From Lysobacterales bacterium (GTDB lineage: Bacteria; Pseudomonadota; Gammaproteobacteria; Xanthomonadales; Rhodanobacteraceae): DNA of 41,678 nt. The translations under genes were made by a program, and so were the position numbers. How positions within the stretch are numbered: position 1 is the first letter of the stretch; the number at the start of each line of letters is the position of its first letter. This document shows, piece after piece, positions 29,631 to 37,834 of the stretch. The stretch spans positions 6,611-48,288 of the forward strand of contig JAFLDX010000004.1 in assembly GCA_017302215.1 (NCBI GenBank). The letters are read 5' to 3'. The notes under the pieces were generated by a model. The model saw only the letters and a list, made by a program, of their open reading frames with translations. It did no database searches and was not told the origin of the DNA.

Positions 29631-30704
29631 TCAGCGCTGCCCATACTTCTCCCCGAGCCGCTTGTTGAGCGCCTTGGTCAGCACGCGCGATTCGCTCTTG
29701 CGGCGCATCTGCGCTTCGAGGCTGTCGGCGGCGGCGGCGAGTTCGTCGCGCAGCTTGCGGTAGTTGTGCCAGCGCTCGGGGTCGAGGCGGCCGTCGTCGA
29801 GGGCGGTGCGCACGGCACAGCCCGGTTCGCTCTGGTGGCTGCAGTCGCCGAAGCGGCAGGCTTCGGCCAATGCATCGATGTCGGCGTACTGCTCACCGTC
29901 GATGACTTCCTCGCCGGTCAGCTTGATTTCGCGCATGCCGGGTGTGTCGATCAGGCAGCCGCCGCTCGGCAGCAGGATCAGCGCGCGCGAGGTCGTGGTG
30001 TGGCGGCCGCGGCTGTCGTTCGCGCGCACGTCGCGCGTAGCCTGGCGTGCTTCACCGAGCAGGGTGTTGGTCAGTGTCGACTTGCCGGCACCGGACGAGC
30101 CGACCAGCACGCTCGACGTGCCGGGGCCGAGCAAGGCCAGCAGCGGGGCGACGCTGGCCGGTGATTTCGCGTTGACCGCGATCACCTCGGCGCTGGCCGG
30201 CACGCGTTCGCGCACGATCTCGAGCGCTTCGTCGCATTCGCCGGCGACGTCGGCCTTGGTCAGCACGACGCAGGCGCGCGCGCCGCTGCCTTCGACGAGC
30301 AGCAGGTAGCGCTCGATGCGCGCGGGATTGAAGTCGCCGTCGAGGCCGCACACGATCATGACGGTGTCGATGTTCGCGGCGATGATCTGGCGTCGGTGGC
30401 GTTCGCCGGCAGCCGCGCGCTCGAGCAGGCTGCGCCGCGGCAGGATCGCCTCGATGACCGGTGGCTTGCCGGCGGCGATGCGCACGAAGTCGCCGACTGC
30501 GGGACGGTCCTCCGGACCCACATCGGGTTTGAGGAAGCGCGGCGCGGGTTGCGCGTTGAACGCGGCCGCGCCGTCGTGCAGTTCGTAACCGGCGCGATGT
30601 TGCGCGATCACGCGCGCGATCGTCGCGGCGCCGTCGTCAGCCGGCAGCGAACCCTGCCAGCCGATGCGGGCGAGTCGGTCGAGAGGTGTGGAGGGTTCCG
30701 CCAT
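29631..30704 (-). CDS. rsgA: Small ribosomal subunit biogenesis GTPase RsgA
   Basis: This is a 357-residue, circularly permuted GTPase that checks late maturation of the 30S subunit. An N-terminal OB fold covers about residues 35-100 (DRPAVGDFVRIAAGKPPVIEA). The G motifs come in permuted order: G4 VVLTKADV, G1 (P-loop) LVGSSGAGKSTLTN, then G2 in RGRHTTTSR and G3 IDTPGMRE. The C-terminal zinc finger reads CRFGDCSHQSEPGC. The ATG at 30704 (MAEPSTPLDRLARIGW) gives the family length; the frame is open further upstream into the adaptor gene but without similarity. The RND-type adaptor gene lies 37 bases upstream on the same strand, so rsgA may also be read from that promoter. Confidence 0.96.
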   Translation of the reverse strand: MAEPSTPLDRLARIGWQGSLPADDGAATIARVIAQHRAGYELHDGAAAFNAQPAPRFLKPDVGPEDRPAVGDFVRIAAGKPPVIEAILPRRSLLERAAAGERHRRQIIAANIDTVMIVCGLDGDFNPARIERYLLLVEGSGARACVVLTKADVAGECDEALEIVRERVPASAEVIAVNAKSPASVAPLLALLGPGTSSVLVGSSGAGKSTLTNTLLGEARQATRDVRANDSRGRHTTTSRALILLPSGGCLIDTPGMREIKLTGEEVIDGEQYADIDALAEACRFGDCSHQSEPGCAVRTALDDGRLDPERWHNYRKLRDELAAAADSLEAQMRRKSESRVLTKALNKRLGEKYGQR

Positions 30705-30741
30705 CACCGCGAGTGTAGCGGTGATGGCGCGAGGCGTGGTT

Positions 30742-31845
30742 TCAGCTGCGCTTCGCGCCGTTCGCGGCGACCGCGCGCGACTGCGCGATCGCCGCGCCAT
30801 CGGGCAGTACTTCGACCGGCGCGCCGTCGCTGAGCGCGGCATGACCGGTGACGACGACGGCATCGCCGTCGACCACGCCGTCGAGCACCTGCACCCTGGC
30901 CCCGTTCTCGTGTCCGAGGCGGATCGGCGTGCGCACGGCCTTGCCGTCGCGCACGACGTAGGTGATCGCGGCATTGCGGCTGCCGAGTACGGCGGCCTTC
31001 GGCATCAGCACGGCATCGTCGAGATGCAGGAAGGCGATGTCCATGCGCGTGAACAGGCCGGGGCGCAGGCGGCCGTCGGCGTTGCCGACCGCGACGGTCA
31101 CTTCGACTGTGCCGCTCGCGCGATCGACGACCGGGGCGACGCGCTCGATCTTCGCGTCGAAGGCCTGCGCACCGAGCGCGTCGACGTTGAAACGGACCGG
31201 CTGGCCGGCGGCGAGTGCGACCGCATCGCGCTCCGGCACGCGCAGGTCCGCGCGCAGGGTCGAGAAGTCCGCGACGTCGAACACCGGGGCGTGCGCGGCG
31301 AGCAGCTGGCCGCGTTTGACCCAGCGCCGCGTGACGACACCGTCGAATGGCGCGCGGATCTCGCTCTTGCCGACCGCGACGCGGGCGAGGTCGACTTCGG
31401 CGCGGCGCACGGCGTAGTCCGAGGTCGCCTGGTCATGGGTGGTCGCCGGAATCAGGTGGCGTGCGAGCAGTTTCTCGCCGCGCTCGACGTCGTTGCGGCG
31501 GCGTTGCAGATCGGCTTCGGCCTCGCGCAGCTGCAGGCGGCTGCGGTCGGCGTCGAGTCGCGCGAGCACCTGGCCCTTGCGCACGCGCGCACCTTCCTCG
31601 ACGAGCAGTTCGAGCACGGTACCCGGCACTTCGCTGACGAGCTTCGCTTCGTTCTCGGCCTCGAGCGTGGCGGTCGCGGCGTAGCGCGCGGTCAGTTCGC
31701 CGCGCGCGACGCGGGCCACCTCGACCGGCTGGCCGGCCGGCTTTTCCTTTTCGGCTGCCGGCGACGCCGTGCCGGTCGAGCAGCCGGCGAGGGCCAGCGC
31801 GACGGCGAGGGGCAGCAGCGGGGACAGGAAGGCGAAGCGGGACAT
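30742..31845 (-). CDS. RND-type efflux periplasmic adaptor lipoprotein (HlyD/MFP family), orphan
   Basis: This is a 367-residue periplasmic adaptor that normally bridges an RND pump and an outer-membrane channel. The N-terminus is a lipoprotein signal with lipobox LAGC (Cys22). The lipoyl domain halves are VSEVPGTVLELLVEEGARVRKG and SEIRAPFDGVVTRRWVKRG. Between them lies a helical hairpin (RSRLQLREAEADLQRRRND). The beta-barrel and membrane-proximal domains follow (LRVPERDAVALAAGQPV, GRLRPGLFTRMDIAFL, VVTGHAALSDGAPVEVL). No inner-membrane RND pump or TolC gene is adjacent; the next gene downstream is rsgA. It therefore either works with a pump encoded elsewhere or is left over from a deleted operon. 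It is preceded by a strong promoter with an overlapping palindrome. Confidence 0.92.
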   Translation of the reverse strand: MSRFAFLSPLLPLAVALALAGCSTGTASPAAEKEKPAGQPVEVARVARGELTARYAATATLEAENEAKLVSEVPGTVLELLVEEGARVRKGQVLARLDADRSRLQLREAEADLQRRRNDVERGEKLLARHLIPATTHDQATSDYAVRRAEVDLARVAVGKSEIRAPFDGVVTRRWVKRGQLLAAHAPVFDVADFSTLRADLRVPERDAVALAAGQPVRFNVDALGAQAFDAKIERVAPVVDRASGTVEVTVAVGNADGRLRPGLFTRMDIAFLHLDDAVLMPKAAVLGSRNAAITYVVRDGKAVRTPIRLGHENGARVQVLDGVVDGDAVVVTGHAALSDGAPVEVLPDGAAIAQSRAVAANGAKRS

Positions 31846-31861
31846 GGGTGTATGCCTTGTC

Positions 31862-31887
31862 TGGTGTTGTAGCGAACTATAACACCA
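31862..31887 (-). promoter_or_regulatory. Palindromic operator over the adaptor gene promoter
   Basis: TGGTGTT at 31862-31868 is the exact inverse of AACACCA at 31881-31887, and inner arms TAG (31870-31872) and CTA (31877-31879) also match. This leaves a 26-bp dyad with only three mismatched pairs. It covers the -10 element of the adaptor promoter, as a repressor site would. The size and symmetry resemble TetR-family operators that control efflux genes, but no regulator gene is nearby. Confidence 0.65.
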
Positions 31888-31903
31888 AAGCTCATGATGT
31901 CAA
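31876..31903 (-). promoter_or_regulatory. Sigma-70 promoter of the adaptor gene
   Basis: On the minus strand, TTGACA (31903-31898) and TATAGT (31881-31876) are separated by 16 bases. This is the closest match to the vegetative consensus found in the window, and it lies 31 bases before the adaptor start codon at 31845. Confidence 0.75.
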
Positions 31904-32133
31904 TGCGGGTCAGTGTCGGTCGACCGGGGTCGGCTTGCGCCTGCGGAGGTATCGATCCGCAGGGTGCATCCGCATCAATGCGGTCACCGGATCGCGACCC
32001 CGCGCCCGCAACGCGTGCGTTGCAGAGGCCTTGGATGCGCGATCGACGCGGGAGGTTGCATCGGCCTGCGCGCCTTGCGTCGCAGCATTGAGTGTTAGGA
32101 TTGCGTGATCGCGCCCGAAAACCCGTGGAAACC

Positions 32134-33381
32134 ATGCCGCAGCGCCCCGTCCACACCAGCTCCCGCCTGTCCGAAGTCCGCTACGAAATCCGTGGCACGC
32201 TCAGTCACCGCGCGCGTGACCTCGAGGCCGAAGGCCGCCAGATCGTGCGTCTGAACATCGGCAACCCGGGTGCGTTCGGTTTCGAGACGCCGGTGCATAT
32301 CCGCGAGGCGGTCACGCGTTCGCTGCCGAAGAGCGAGGCCTATTGCCAGCAGCAGGGCCTGCTCGCCGCGCGCCAGACGATCGCCTACCAGCAGGTCACG
32401 CGCGGTTCGACCACGGCCACCGCGGACCGCGTGTTCATCGGCAACGGCGTCAGCGAACTGATCGACCTCAGCCTGCGCGCCCTGCTCGAGCCGGGCGACG
32501 AAGTGCTCGTGCCGGCACCGGACTATCCGCTGTGGACCGCGGCGACGATCCTCAACGGCGGTCGCGCGGTCCATTATCCGTGCCCGGCCGATCGCGGCCA
32601 CCTGCCCGACGCGGCCGAGATCGACGCACTGGTGACGCCGCGCACGCGCGCGATCGTGCTGATCAACCCGAACAACCCGACGGGCGCGAACTATCCGCGC
32701 GCGCTGCTCGAGGCGATCGTCGCGGTCGCCGCGCGTCATCGCCTCGTGCTGATGGCCGACGAGATCTACGACGGCATTCTCTACGACGAGGCGCGCTTCC
32801 AGCCGCTGGCCGCGCTCGCCGGCGACCTGCCCTGCATCAGCTTCGGCGGGCTCAGCAAGGTCCATCGCGCCTGCGGCTATCGCGTCGGCTGGTTCACCGT
32901 ATCGGGCAGCGAGGCGCGCGTGCACGACATGCTGCGCGCGTTCGACCTGCTCGCCGCGCTGCGCCTGTGCGGCAACGTGCCGGGGCAGTGGGCGATCCAG
33001 CCCGCGCTGGAAGGCCCGGACACGATCCGCGAGCTGACCGCGCCGGGCGGACGCCTGTACGAATCGCGACGCGCGGTGCTCGATGCGGTCGCGCGCAGCG
33101 AGTTCCTTGATGTCGTCGCGCCGAGCGGCGCGCTCTATGCGTTCCTGGGCATCGCGCCGAACCGCCTGCCGCAGATCGACGACGAGGCGTTTGCGCTGCA
33201 CCTGCTCGAGACCGAGGACGTGCTGATCGTGCCCGGCTCGAGTTTCAACGTGGCCTACCGCAACCGTTTCCGCATCACCCTGCTGCCCGATGCCGCGATG
33301 ATCGCCGACGTGTTCGCGCGCATCGAACGCGCGCTCGCGCGTCTGGCCGAGTCGGCGATTCCATCGCGCCACGTCGCCTGA
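32134..33381 (+). CDS. alaA: AlaA-type pyridoxal-phosphate aminotransferase (glutamate-pyruvate transaminase)
   Basis: This 415-residue fold-type I aminotransferase most likely makes alanine from pyruvate and glutamate. The opening SRLSEVRYEIRGTLSHRARD and LNIGNPGAFGFETP match the AlaA group. NPNNPTG is the substrate-carboxylate/cofactor loop, LMADEIYDGILYD holds the PLP-contacting Asp and Tyr, and FGGLSKVHRACGYRVGW holds the Schiff-base Lys242. The C-terminal FRITLLPD supplies the conserved Arg. The ATG at 32134 starts MPQRPVHTSS and gives the family length; an earlier in-frame start at 32092 adds residues without similarity. It is followed after seven bases by the SGNH hydrolase gene, so the two are very likely one operon. 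Confidence 0.93.
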   Translation: MPQRPVHTSSRLSEVRYEIRGTLSHRARDLEAEGRQIVRLNIGNPGAFGFETPVHIREAVTRSLPKSEAYCQQQGLLAARQTIAYQQVTRGSTTATADRVFIGNGVSELIDLSLRALLEPGDEVLVPAPDYPLWTAATILNGGRAVHYPCPADRGHLPDAAEIDALVTPRTRAIVLINPNNPTGANYPRALLEAIVAVAARHRLVLMADEIYDGILYDEARFQPLAALAGDLPCISFGGLSKVHRACGYRVGWFTVSGSEARVHDMLRAFDLLAALRLCGNVPGQWAIQPALEGPDTIRELTAPGGRLYESRRAVLDAVARSEFLDVVAPSGALYAFLGIAPNRLPQIDDEAFALHLLETEDVLIVPGSSFNVAYRNRFRITLLPDAAMIADVFARIERALARLAESAIPSRHVA

Positions 33382-33388
33382 AACACGC

Positions 33389-33997
33389 ATGGCCGCGGCG
33401 TTCCTCGCCCTCGGCGACTCGTACACGATCGGGGAAGGCGTGGCGCGCAGCGACGCCTGGCCCGCCCAGCTCGCTGCGCGACTACGGGCATCCGGCTTCG
33501 ATCCCGGCGAGCCCGAGATCATCGCGACGACCGGCTGGACCACGGGCGAACTCGCCGAGGCGATCGCGACCCGCGATCCCGCGTCGGGCCGGCAACTCGT
33601 CACGCTGCTGATCGGGGTCAACAATCAGTATCGCGGCCTGCCGCTCGACGACTACCGGCGCGAGTTCGCCGACCTGCTCGAGTCGGCGATCGGCTTCGCC
33701 GGCAACCGCGTCCGGCGCGTGCTGGTCGTGTCGATTCCCGATTGGGGCGTCACCCGGTTTGCCGCGCAGAAAGGCGTCGATGCCGACCAGGTGGCCGCGG
33801 CAATCGACGCCTTCAATGCGGCCGCCTGTGCGCTGACCCTCGCGCGTGGCGCGCGCTGGCACAACGTCACCGCGATCTCGCGCGGGATTGCACGTGACCT
33901 GCTCGCCGCCGACGGCCTGCATCCGTCGACCGCGCAGTACACGTTGTGGGCGGCGAGTCTCCTGCCCGAAGTCGTCAAGGCGCTCGCGCCCGATTGA
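33389..33997 (+). CDS. SGNH/GDSL-family hydrolase
   Basis: This is a 202-residue esterase/lipase-like enzyme. Block I is LALGDSYTIGEG with catalytic Ser11. Block III is LIGVNNQYRG with the conserved Asn. Block V is DGLHPSTAQYTLWA with catalytic Asp and His. There is no clear signal peptide (it begins MAAAFLALGDSY with block I at the very N-terminus), so it is probably cytoplasmic. The specific ester substrate is unknown. Tight coupling to alaA (seven-base gap, same strand) suggests a shared transcript, though no shared pathway is obvious. Confidence 0.9.
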   Translation: MAAAFLALGDSYTIGEGVARSDAWPAQLAARLRASGFDPGEPEIIATTGWTTGELAEAIATRDPASGRQLVTLLIGVNNQYRGLPLDDYRREFADLLESAIGFAGNRVRRVLVVSIPDWGVTRFAAQKGVDADQVAAAIDAFNAAACALTLARGARWHNVTAISRGIARDLLAADGLHPSTAQYTLWAASLLPEVVKALAPD

Positions 33998-34150
33998 GCC
34001 GGCGCGACCGCGCCCCGGCGCCGACGCCGCGACGAGCCCGTTCGCGGCAAGGTCGTCCGCGAATGCGATCCGACGAACCGTCTGGGCGCATCGCGTTGTG
34101 TCGATGTCGCCGGCATTCGCGCGGATGTCGCTTTCGCGATGCCGGAAACG

Positions 34151-34177
34151 GACACGCCCGCGAGGCGCGGGCGTGTC
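34151..34177. terminator. Perfect 12-bp hairpin between convergent genes
   Basis: GACACGCCCGCG (34151-34162), loop AGG, then CGCGGGCGTGTC (34166-34177) form a perfect G+C-rich stem between the ends of the SGNH gene and the OmpA-type gene. No T tract follows on either strand, so it fits a transcription barrier or half-terminator more than a classic intrinsic terminator. Confidence 0.55.
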
Positions 34178-34202
34178 GGTGGTCGGGCCGGTTCGAAGTC
34201 GC

Positions 34203-36218
34203 TCAGCCGTTTGGCGGCAGCTCCCACACGACCACGTTGACGGTCGCCGTCGCCGTGCCGCCGCGCCCGTCGCTGATCGTGTAGACCAGCGTGTCGTTGC
34301 CGGCATAGCCGTGGATCGACTGGTAGCGGATCACGTTGCCGCCCTCGATCGTGATCGTGGCGAGGCCGGGTCCGGTGTGCTGGACCGACGTGATCGTCAG
34401 CGCGTCGCCATCGGGATCGCTGTCATTGGCCAGCACCTCGATCGCCGCGTCGTAGCCCTTGAGCACGGTCGCCGCATCGTCGACCGCGACCGGCGCATGG
34501 TTGGCCGCGCCGGAAGACTGCACCGTGACCGCGACGGTCGCCGTCGCCGTGCCGCCACGCCCGTCGCTGATCGTGTAGGTGAAGCTGTCGCTGCCGACAT
34601 AGCCGGCCGCCGGCGTGTAGAGAATGCCGCCGGTGCCGATCACCGCGGTGCCGTGGGCCGGCGTCGACACCGCCGTGATGGTCAATGCATCGTTGTCCGG
34701 ATCGCTGTCGTTGCCGAGCACTGCGACGAGCGTTGCAGCCGCGTTCATCGCGACCGTGAGGACATCGTTGGCCGCGACCGGCGGACGGTTCGCGTAGACG
34801 CGCGGCCCGAGCGTTTCGGTGCTCGTCGCGCGTTCGAACGCGTAGACGTCGACCGTGCGCTTGTGTTCGGCCGGATTGCGCAGTGCACGCTCGATCCATG
34901 CCGGATTCGCCTTCACCGGCTCGCGCACCCACTCGACCTTGGCCGGAGCCGGCGCGGGTGCCGATGCAGGTACGATGGTTTCCTCGATGCTCAGGAACTC
35001 GACGTCGACGCGGCGATTCTTCTGGCGGTTGGCCGGTGTGTCGTTCGGGAACGTCGGGTTGAGCTCGCCTTCGCCGCGCGTGTCGATCTGGTCGGCCGGG
35101 ATGCCGCGGCTGACGAGGTAAGCCTTCGCCGATGCCGCGCGTCGTTCCGACAGGCGCTGGTTGTACTCGACCGCGCCGACCGCATCGGTGTGGCCGACGA
35201 CGCTGACGCGGCTCACGCGCGAGACCGATTCGAGCTTCGCGACGAGTTCGTCAAGCGCGGTGATCGCATCGGGGCGCAGGTCCGAGTGGTCGAAGGCGAA
35301 GAACGCGTCGCCGTCCATGCGCACCTCGTTGCGTACCACCTGCGGTTCGGGCGGCGGCGTCGCGGCGGCTTCCGCCGGCGTCGACACCTCGACCATGCGG
35401 AACGGCTCGCGCGCGCGGAAGTTCTGGCCGATGTCGTAGCGCAGCAGCAGCCAGCCGCGCGTGTCGGACTTGTCGTTCTCGAAATCGCCGGTCTTGCGCA
35501 GCGTCTCGCCCTGCAGGCTGAGGCTGAAGCCGCTGTTGCGGAAGTACTTGTCGATGCCGAGCGACAGCGTCGCCTGCGAGGAATCGAACTTGCCCTTCTC
35601 GTAGTCGAGGCCACCGCGCACGCGCAGCAGCGGTTCGTCGAAGTAGCCGCCGAAGCGCACGCCGATGCCGTTCTCGTACGGTCGCTCGAAGAACTCGGTC
35701 AGCGTCTCGATCGTCTGGGTCTGCGTCCAGTTGCCATTCGCGTCGCTGCCGGTCAATGTGTTGACGACGGTATCGAGGTCGGTGCCGGCGAGACGCTTGC
35801 CCGATGCCGCGTGGCTGTAATAGGCGCTCCAGAAGAAGTCGTCGCGTTCGCGGCCGAGGCCGATCGTCGCCTTGCGGTCCTTGAACACGTTCTGGTCGCC
35901 GGCGGCGAATACCTTCCAGACCGCCGCGCTGCCGCTTTCGGGCTCGCCGCGCAACCAGTTGTAGCCGAACTGGACGCCGCCGGCGCCGCCCTGGCCGAGC
36001 CAGAGTTCGGCAAGCCAGGCCGACCGGTCGGTCTTGCCGAGGATGCCGAGCACCTCGCCGAGGACGTCGCCATCGTCGTTGATGCCGAGCGACACGCGCG
36101 CATTCGATCCGACATAGGTGACCGGAATGCTGGCATCCATGCCGGGTTCCGGCGTCGTCTGCGCCTGCGCGGCGGAGGCCAGCGCGATGGCGATGCAAAG
36201 CGGAAGCGTGCGGATCAT
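34203..36218 (-). CDS. OmpA-family outer-membrane protein with C-terminal tandem Ig-like domains
   Basis: This is a 671-residue exported protein. The signal peptide is residues 1 to about 20 (IAIALASAAQA). Residues about 25-280 look like an outer-membrane beta-barrel (alternating strands such as VQFGYNWLRG, FFWSAYYSHA, VRFGGYFDEP, LSLGIDKYF). Residues about 300-420 are an OmpA-like peptidoglycan-binding domain with VVGHTDAVGAVEYNQRLSE and NRRVDVEFL. After a Pro/Ala-rich linker, two cadherin-like/Big_9-type Ig domains follow at about 474-570 and 573-671. Each has NDSDPD-x-DALTIT and VYTISDGRGGTATATV-type strands. OmpA domains normally end the protein, so the added Ig pair is unusual. The start at 36218 is the first Met of the signal peptide; the upstream extension is unlikely. 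Confidence 0.87.
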   Translation of the reverse strand: MIRTLPLCIAIALASAAQAQTTPEPGMDASIPVTYVGSNARVSLGINDDGDVLGEVLGILGKTDRSAWLAELWLGQGGAGGVQFGYNWLRGEPESGSAAVWKVFAAGDQNVFKDRKATIGLGRERDDFFWSAYYSHAASGKRLAGTDLDTVVNTLTGSDANGNWTQTQTIETLTEFFERPYENGIGVRFGGYFDEPLLRVRGGLDYEKGKFDSSQATLSLGIDKYFRNSGFSLSLQGETLRKTGDFENDKSDTRGWLLLRYDIGQNFRAREPFRMVEVSTPAEAAATPPPEPQVVRNEVRMDGDAFFAFDHSDLRPDAITALDELVAKLESVSRVSRVSVVGHTDAVGAVEYNQRLSERRAASAKAYLVSRGIPADQIDTRGEGELNPTFPNDTPANRQKNRRVDVEFLSIEETIVPASAPAPAPAKVEWVREPVKANPAWIERALRNPAEHKRTVDVYAFERATSTETLGPRVYANRPPVAANDVLTVAMNAAATLVAVLGNDSDPDNDALTITAVSTPAHGTAVIGTGGILYTPAAGYVGSDSFTYTISDGRGGTATATVAVTVQSSGAANHAPVAVDDAATVLKGYDAAIEVLANDSDPDGDALTITSVQHTGPGLATITIEGGNVIRYQSIHGYAGNDTLVYTISDGRGGTATATVNVVVWELPPNG

Positions 36219-36338
36219 CGTCCTTCCCCGTGGTTGAAAATCACCCCTGAGCCACGAAGTATCCCGCATTTCCGCGGGTGCTCCAATCGGCGCCGCGTGG
36301 CTCCGCTATCATCGCCCACCCCGACCGAGGCTTTCGCC

Positions 36339-37262
36339 ATGACCGAATCCGCATCCGTCCGCCAGCGCATCGAGACCCTGCTGGCCGACCACCGCGTCGT
36401 CCTCTTCATGAAGGGGACGCGGCATGCGCCGAGCTGCGGGTTCTCGGCGGCCACGGCCGGCGTATTGAACGACCTGCTCGACGACTACCAGAGCGTCGAC
36501 GTGCTCGCCGACGAGGCGATCCGCCAGGGCATCAAGGAGTACGGCAACTGGCCAACGATTCCGCAGCTCTACGTCGACGGCGAACTGGTCGGCGGGGCCG
36601 ACATCGTGCAGGGCATGGCAGCCAGCGGCGAGCTGCACCGCCTGCTCGGTCTGCCGGAGCCCGACCGCACTCCGCCGGACATCACGATCAGCGAACGCGC
36701 CGCGCGCGAGATCCGCGCCGCCCTCGCCGATGCCGAGGGCATGGGCCTGTTCCTTTCCATCGACGCGCGCTTCCAGCCGCAGTTCCAGTTGCGCGAGGTC
36801 GGCGGCAACGAGATCCGCGTCATCGCGTCCGGCATCGACGTGCTGTTCGATCCGGCCAGCGCGCAGCGCGCGCGCGGTGCACACATCGACTGGGCCGAGA
36901 CGGCCCAGGGCGAGGGCCTGTCGATCACGCTGCCGGCGGCGCCGCCGGCCGTGCATTCGCTTTCCGTGCAGGCGCTCAAGGAACTCGTCGATGCCGGTCG
37001 CGTCACGGTCATCGACGTGCGCCCGGCCGAGGATCGCGCGCGTGCGCCGTTCGCCGGCGCGCAGGTGCTCGATGCGGCTTCGCACGATCGTCTCGTCGGT
37101 TTGCCGAAGGACACGCCGCTGGCCTTCCTCTGCCATCACGGCAACTCGAGCCGGCGCGCGGCCGAACATTTCCGCGAGCGCGGATTCCGCGTCCTGCACA
37201 ACGTCGAGGGCGGCATCGACGCGTGGTCGCGCGAGGTCGATCCTTCCGTGCCGCGCTACTAG
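36339..37262 (+). CDS. Monothiol glutaredoxin (Grx4/CGFS) fused to HesB-like and rhodanese domains
   Basis: This is a 307-residue three-part protein. Residues 1-110 are a CGFS monothiol glutaredoxin (FMKGTRHAPSCGFS with Cys33, NWPTIPQLYVDGELVGGADI), a family that carries and delivers Fe-S clusters. Residues about 115-205 resemble an A-type Fe-S scaffold/HesB fold (ITISERAAREIRAALAD, IDVLFDPAS, GAHIDWAE). The cluster-binding Cys are absent: the usual CSGF region reads QPQFQL and there is no C-x-C end. Residues about 210-307 are a rhodanese domain with active-site loop CHHGNSS (Cys265), a sulfur carrier. The probable role is Fe-S cluster or sulfur trafficking. It is divergent from the OmpA-type gene. 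The ATG at 36339 gives the standard glutaredoxin start. Confidence 0.9.
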   Translation: MTESASVRQRIETLLADHRVVLFMKGTRHAPSCGFSAATAGVLNDLLDDYQSVDVLADEAIRQGIKEYGNWPTIPQLYVDGELVGGADIVQGMAASGELHRLLGLPEPDRTPPDITISERAAREIRAALADAEGMGLFLSIDARFQPQFQLREVGGNEIRVIASGIDVLFDPASAQRARGAHIDWAETAQGEGLSITLPAAPPAVHSLSVQALKELVDAGRVTVIDVRPAEDRARAPFAGAQVLDAASHDRLVGLPKDTPLAFLCHHGNSSRRAAEHFRERGFRVLHNVEGGIDAWSREVDPSVPRY

Positions 37263-37304
37263 CGAACGCCGCCGCGCGCGCCCGCGCCACTGCAGCGGCG
37301 GCGC

Positions 37305-37348
37305 GCATTGCAACGCCGCAAGCATTGCAAAATCGCCATACGTATACT
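37305..37348 (+). promoter_or_regulatory. Candidate promoter/operator upstream of the small lipoprotein gene
   Basis: GCATTGCAA occurs at 37305-37313 and again at 37322-37330, 17 bases apart. TATACT at 37343-37348 is a good -10 box overlapping the palindrome ATACGTAT (37338-37345). No good -35 lies at the right distance, so the direct repeats may be activator or repressor sites. Confidence 0.4.
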
Positions 37349-37418
37349 CGGCTAGCCTGCCGCGTTGTGCGGCAAGTCACAGGACGTGCCCGGAGCCTGT
37401 CCCAGGAGTGGCCGATCC

Positions 37419-37748
37419 ATGCGCCTTGCCTTCCTGTCCTTCCTCGTCGCCGCCCTGTCGGCATGCGGCGGTGGCGTCAACCGCCAGGCCGCGGATGCCT
37501 GCATGGGCGAAGTCGCGAGCCGGCTGGTCGGCAAGCGCTACGACGTCGACGTCGGTCGACTGGCCGGCAGCGCGGCGCCGAGCGCAGCGAGCACGCTGCA
37601 ACTCTCCGCACCGATCGTGTTCGACCGTGGCACCGAGACCGAGTACACGCAGACGATCCAGTGCCGCGTGCGCCTCGACGAGGCCGGGCCCGCCGTCGTC
37701 TTCCTGCAGTTCGACTGGAACATGGACGACGTCCGCAAGACGCAGTAG
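37419..37748 (+). CDS. Small lipoprotein of unknown function
   Basis: This is a 109-residue predicted lipoprotein. The N-terminus RLAFLSFLVAALSAC is a type II signal with lipobox LSAC (Cys16) followed by GGG. The mature part includes QAADACMGEVASRLVG, YDVDVGRLAGSA and EYTQTIQCRVRLDE, ending FLQFDWNMDDVRKTQ. The two Cys could form a disulfide. I do not recognise the family. The ATG at 37419 places the lipobox correctly; the frame is open upstream without similarity. It lies 86 bases before ilvA in the same direction and 156 bases after the glutaredoxin fusion gene. Confidence 0.75.
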   Translation: MRLAFLSFLVAALSACGGGVNRQAADACMGEVASRLVGKRYDVDVGRLAGSAAPSAASTLQLSAPIVFDRGTETEYTQTIQCRVRLDEAGPAVVFLQFDWNMDDVRKTQ

Positions 37749-37834
37749 TCGTCCCGGACAGGCCCGCCGGTACCGGTGCGATTGAGCGCGGTCGTCGCGA
37801 CGGATACGCTGCGACTCCCCGGCGGGCGGATTCC

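Noticed and set aside
32075..32101. alaA promoter (TTGCGT-15-TAGGAT)
   Set aside because: The -35 is poor and the spacing short. A similar TAGGAT occurs upstream of the XRE gene, but neither is strong enough to call.
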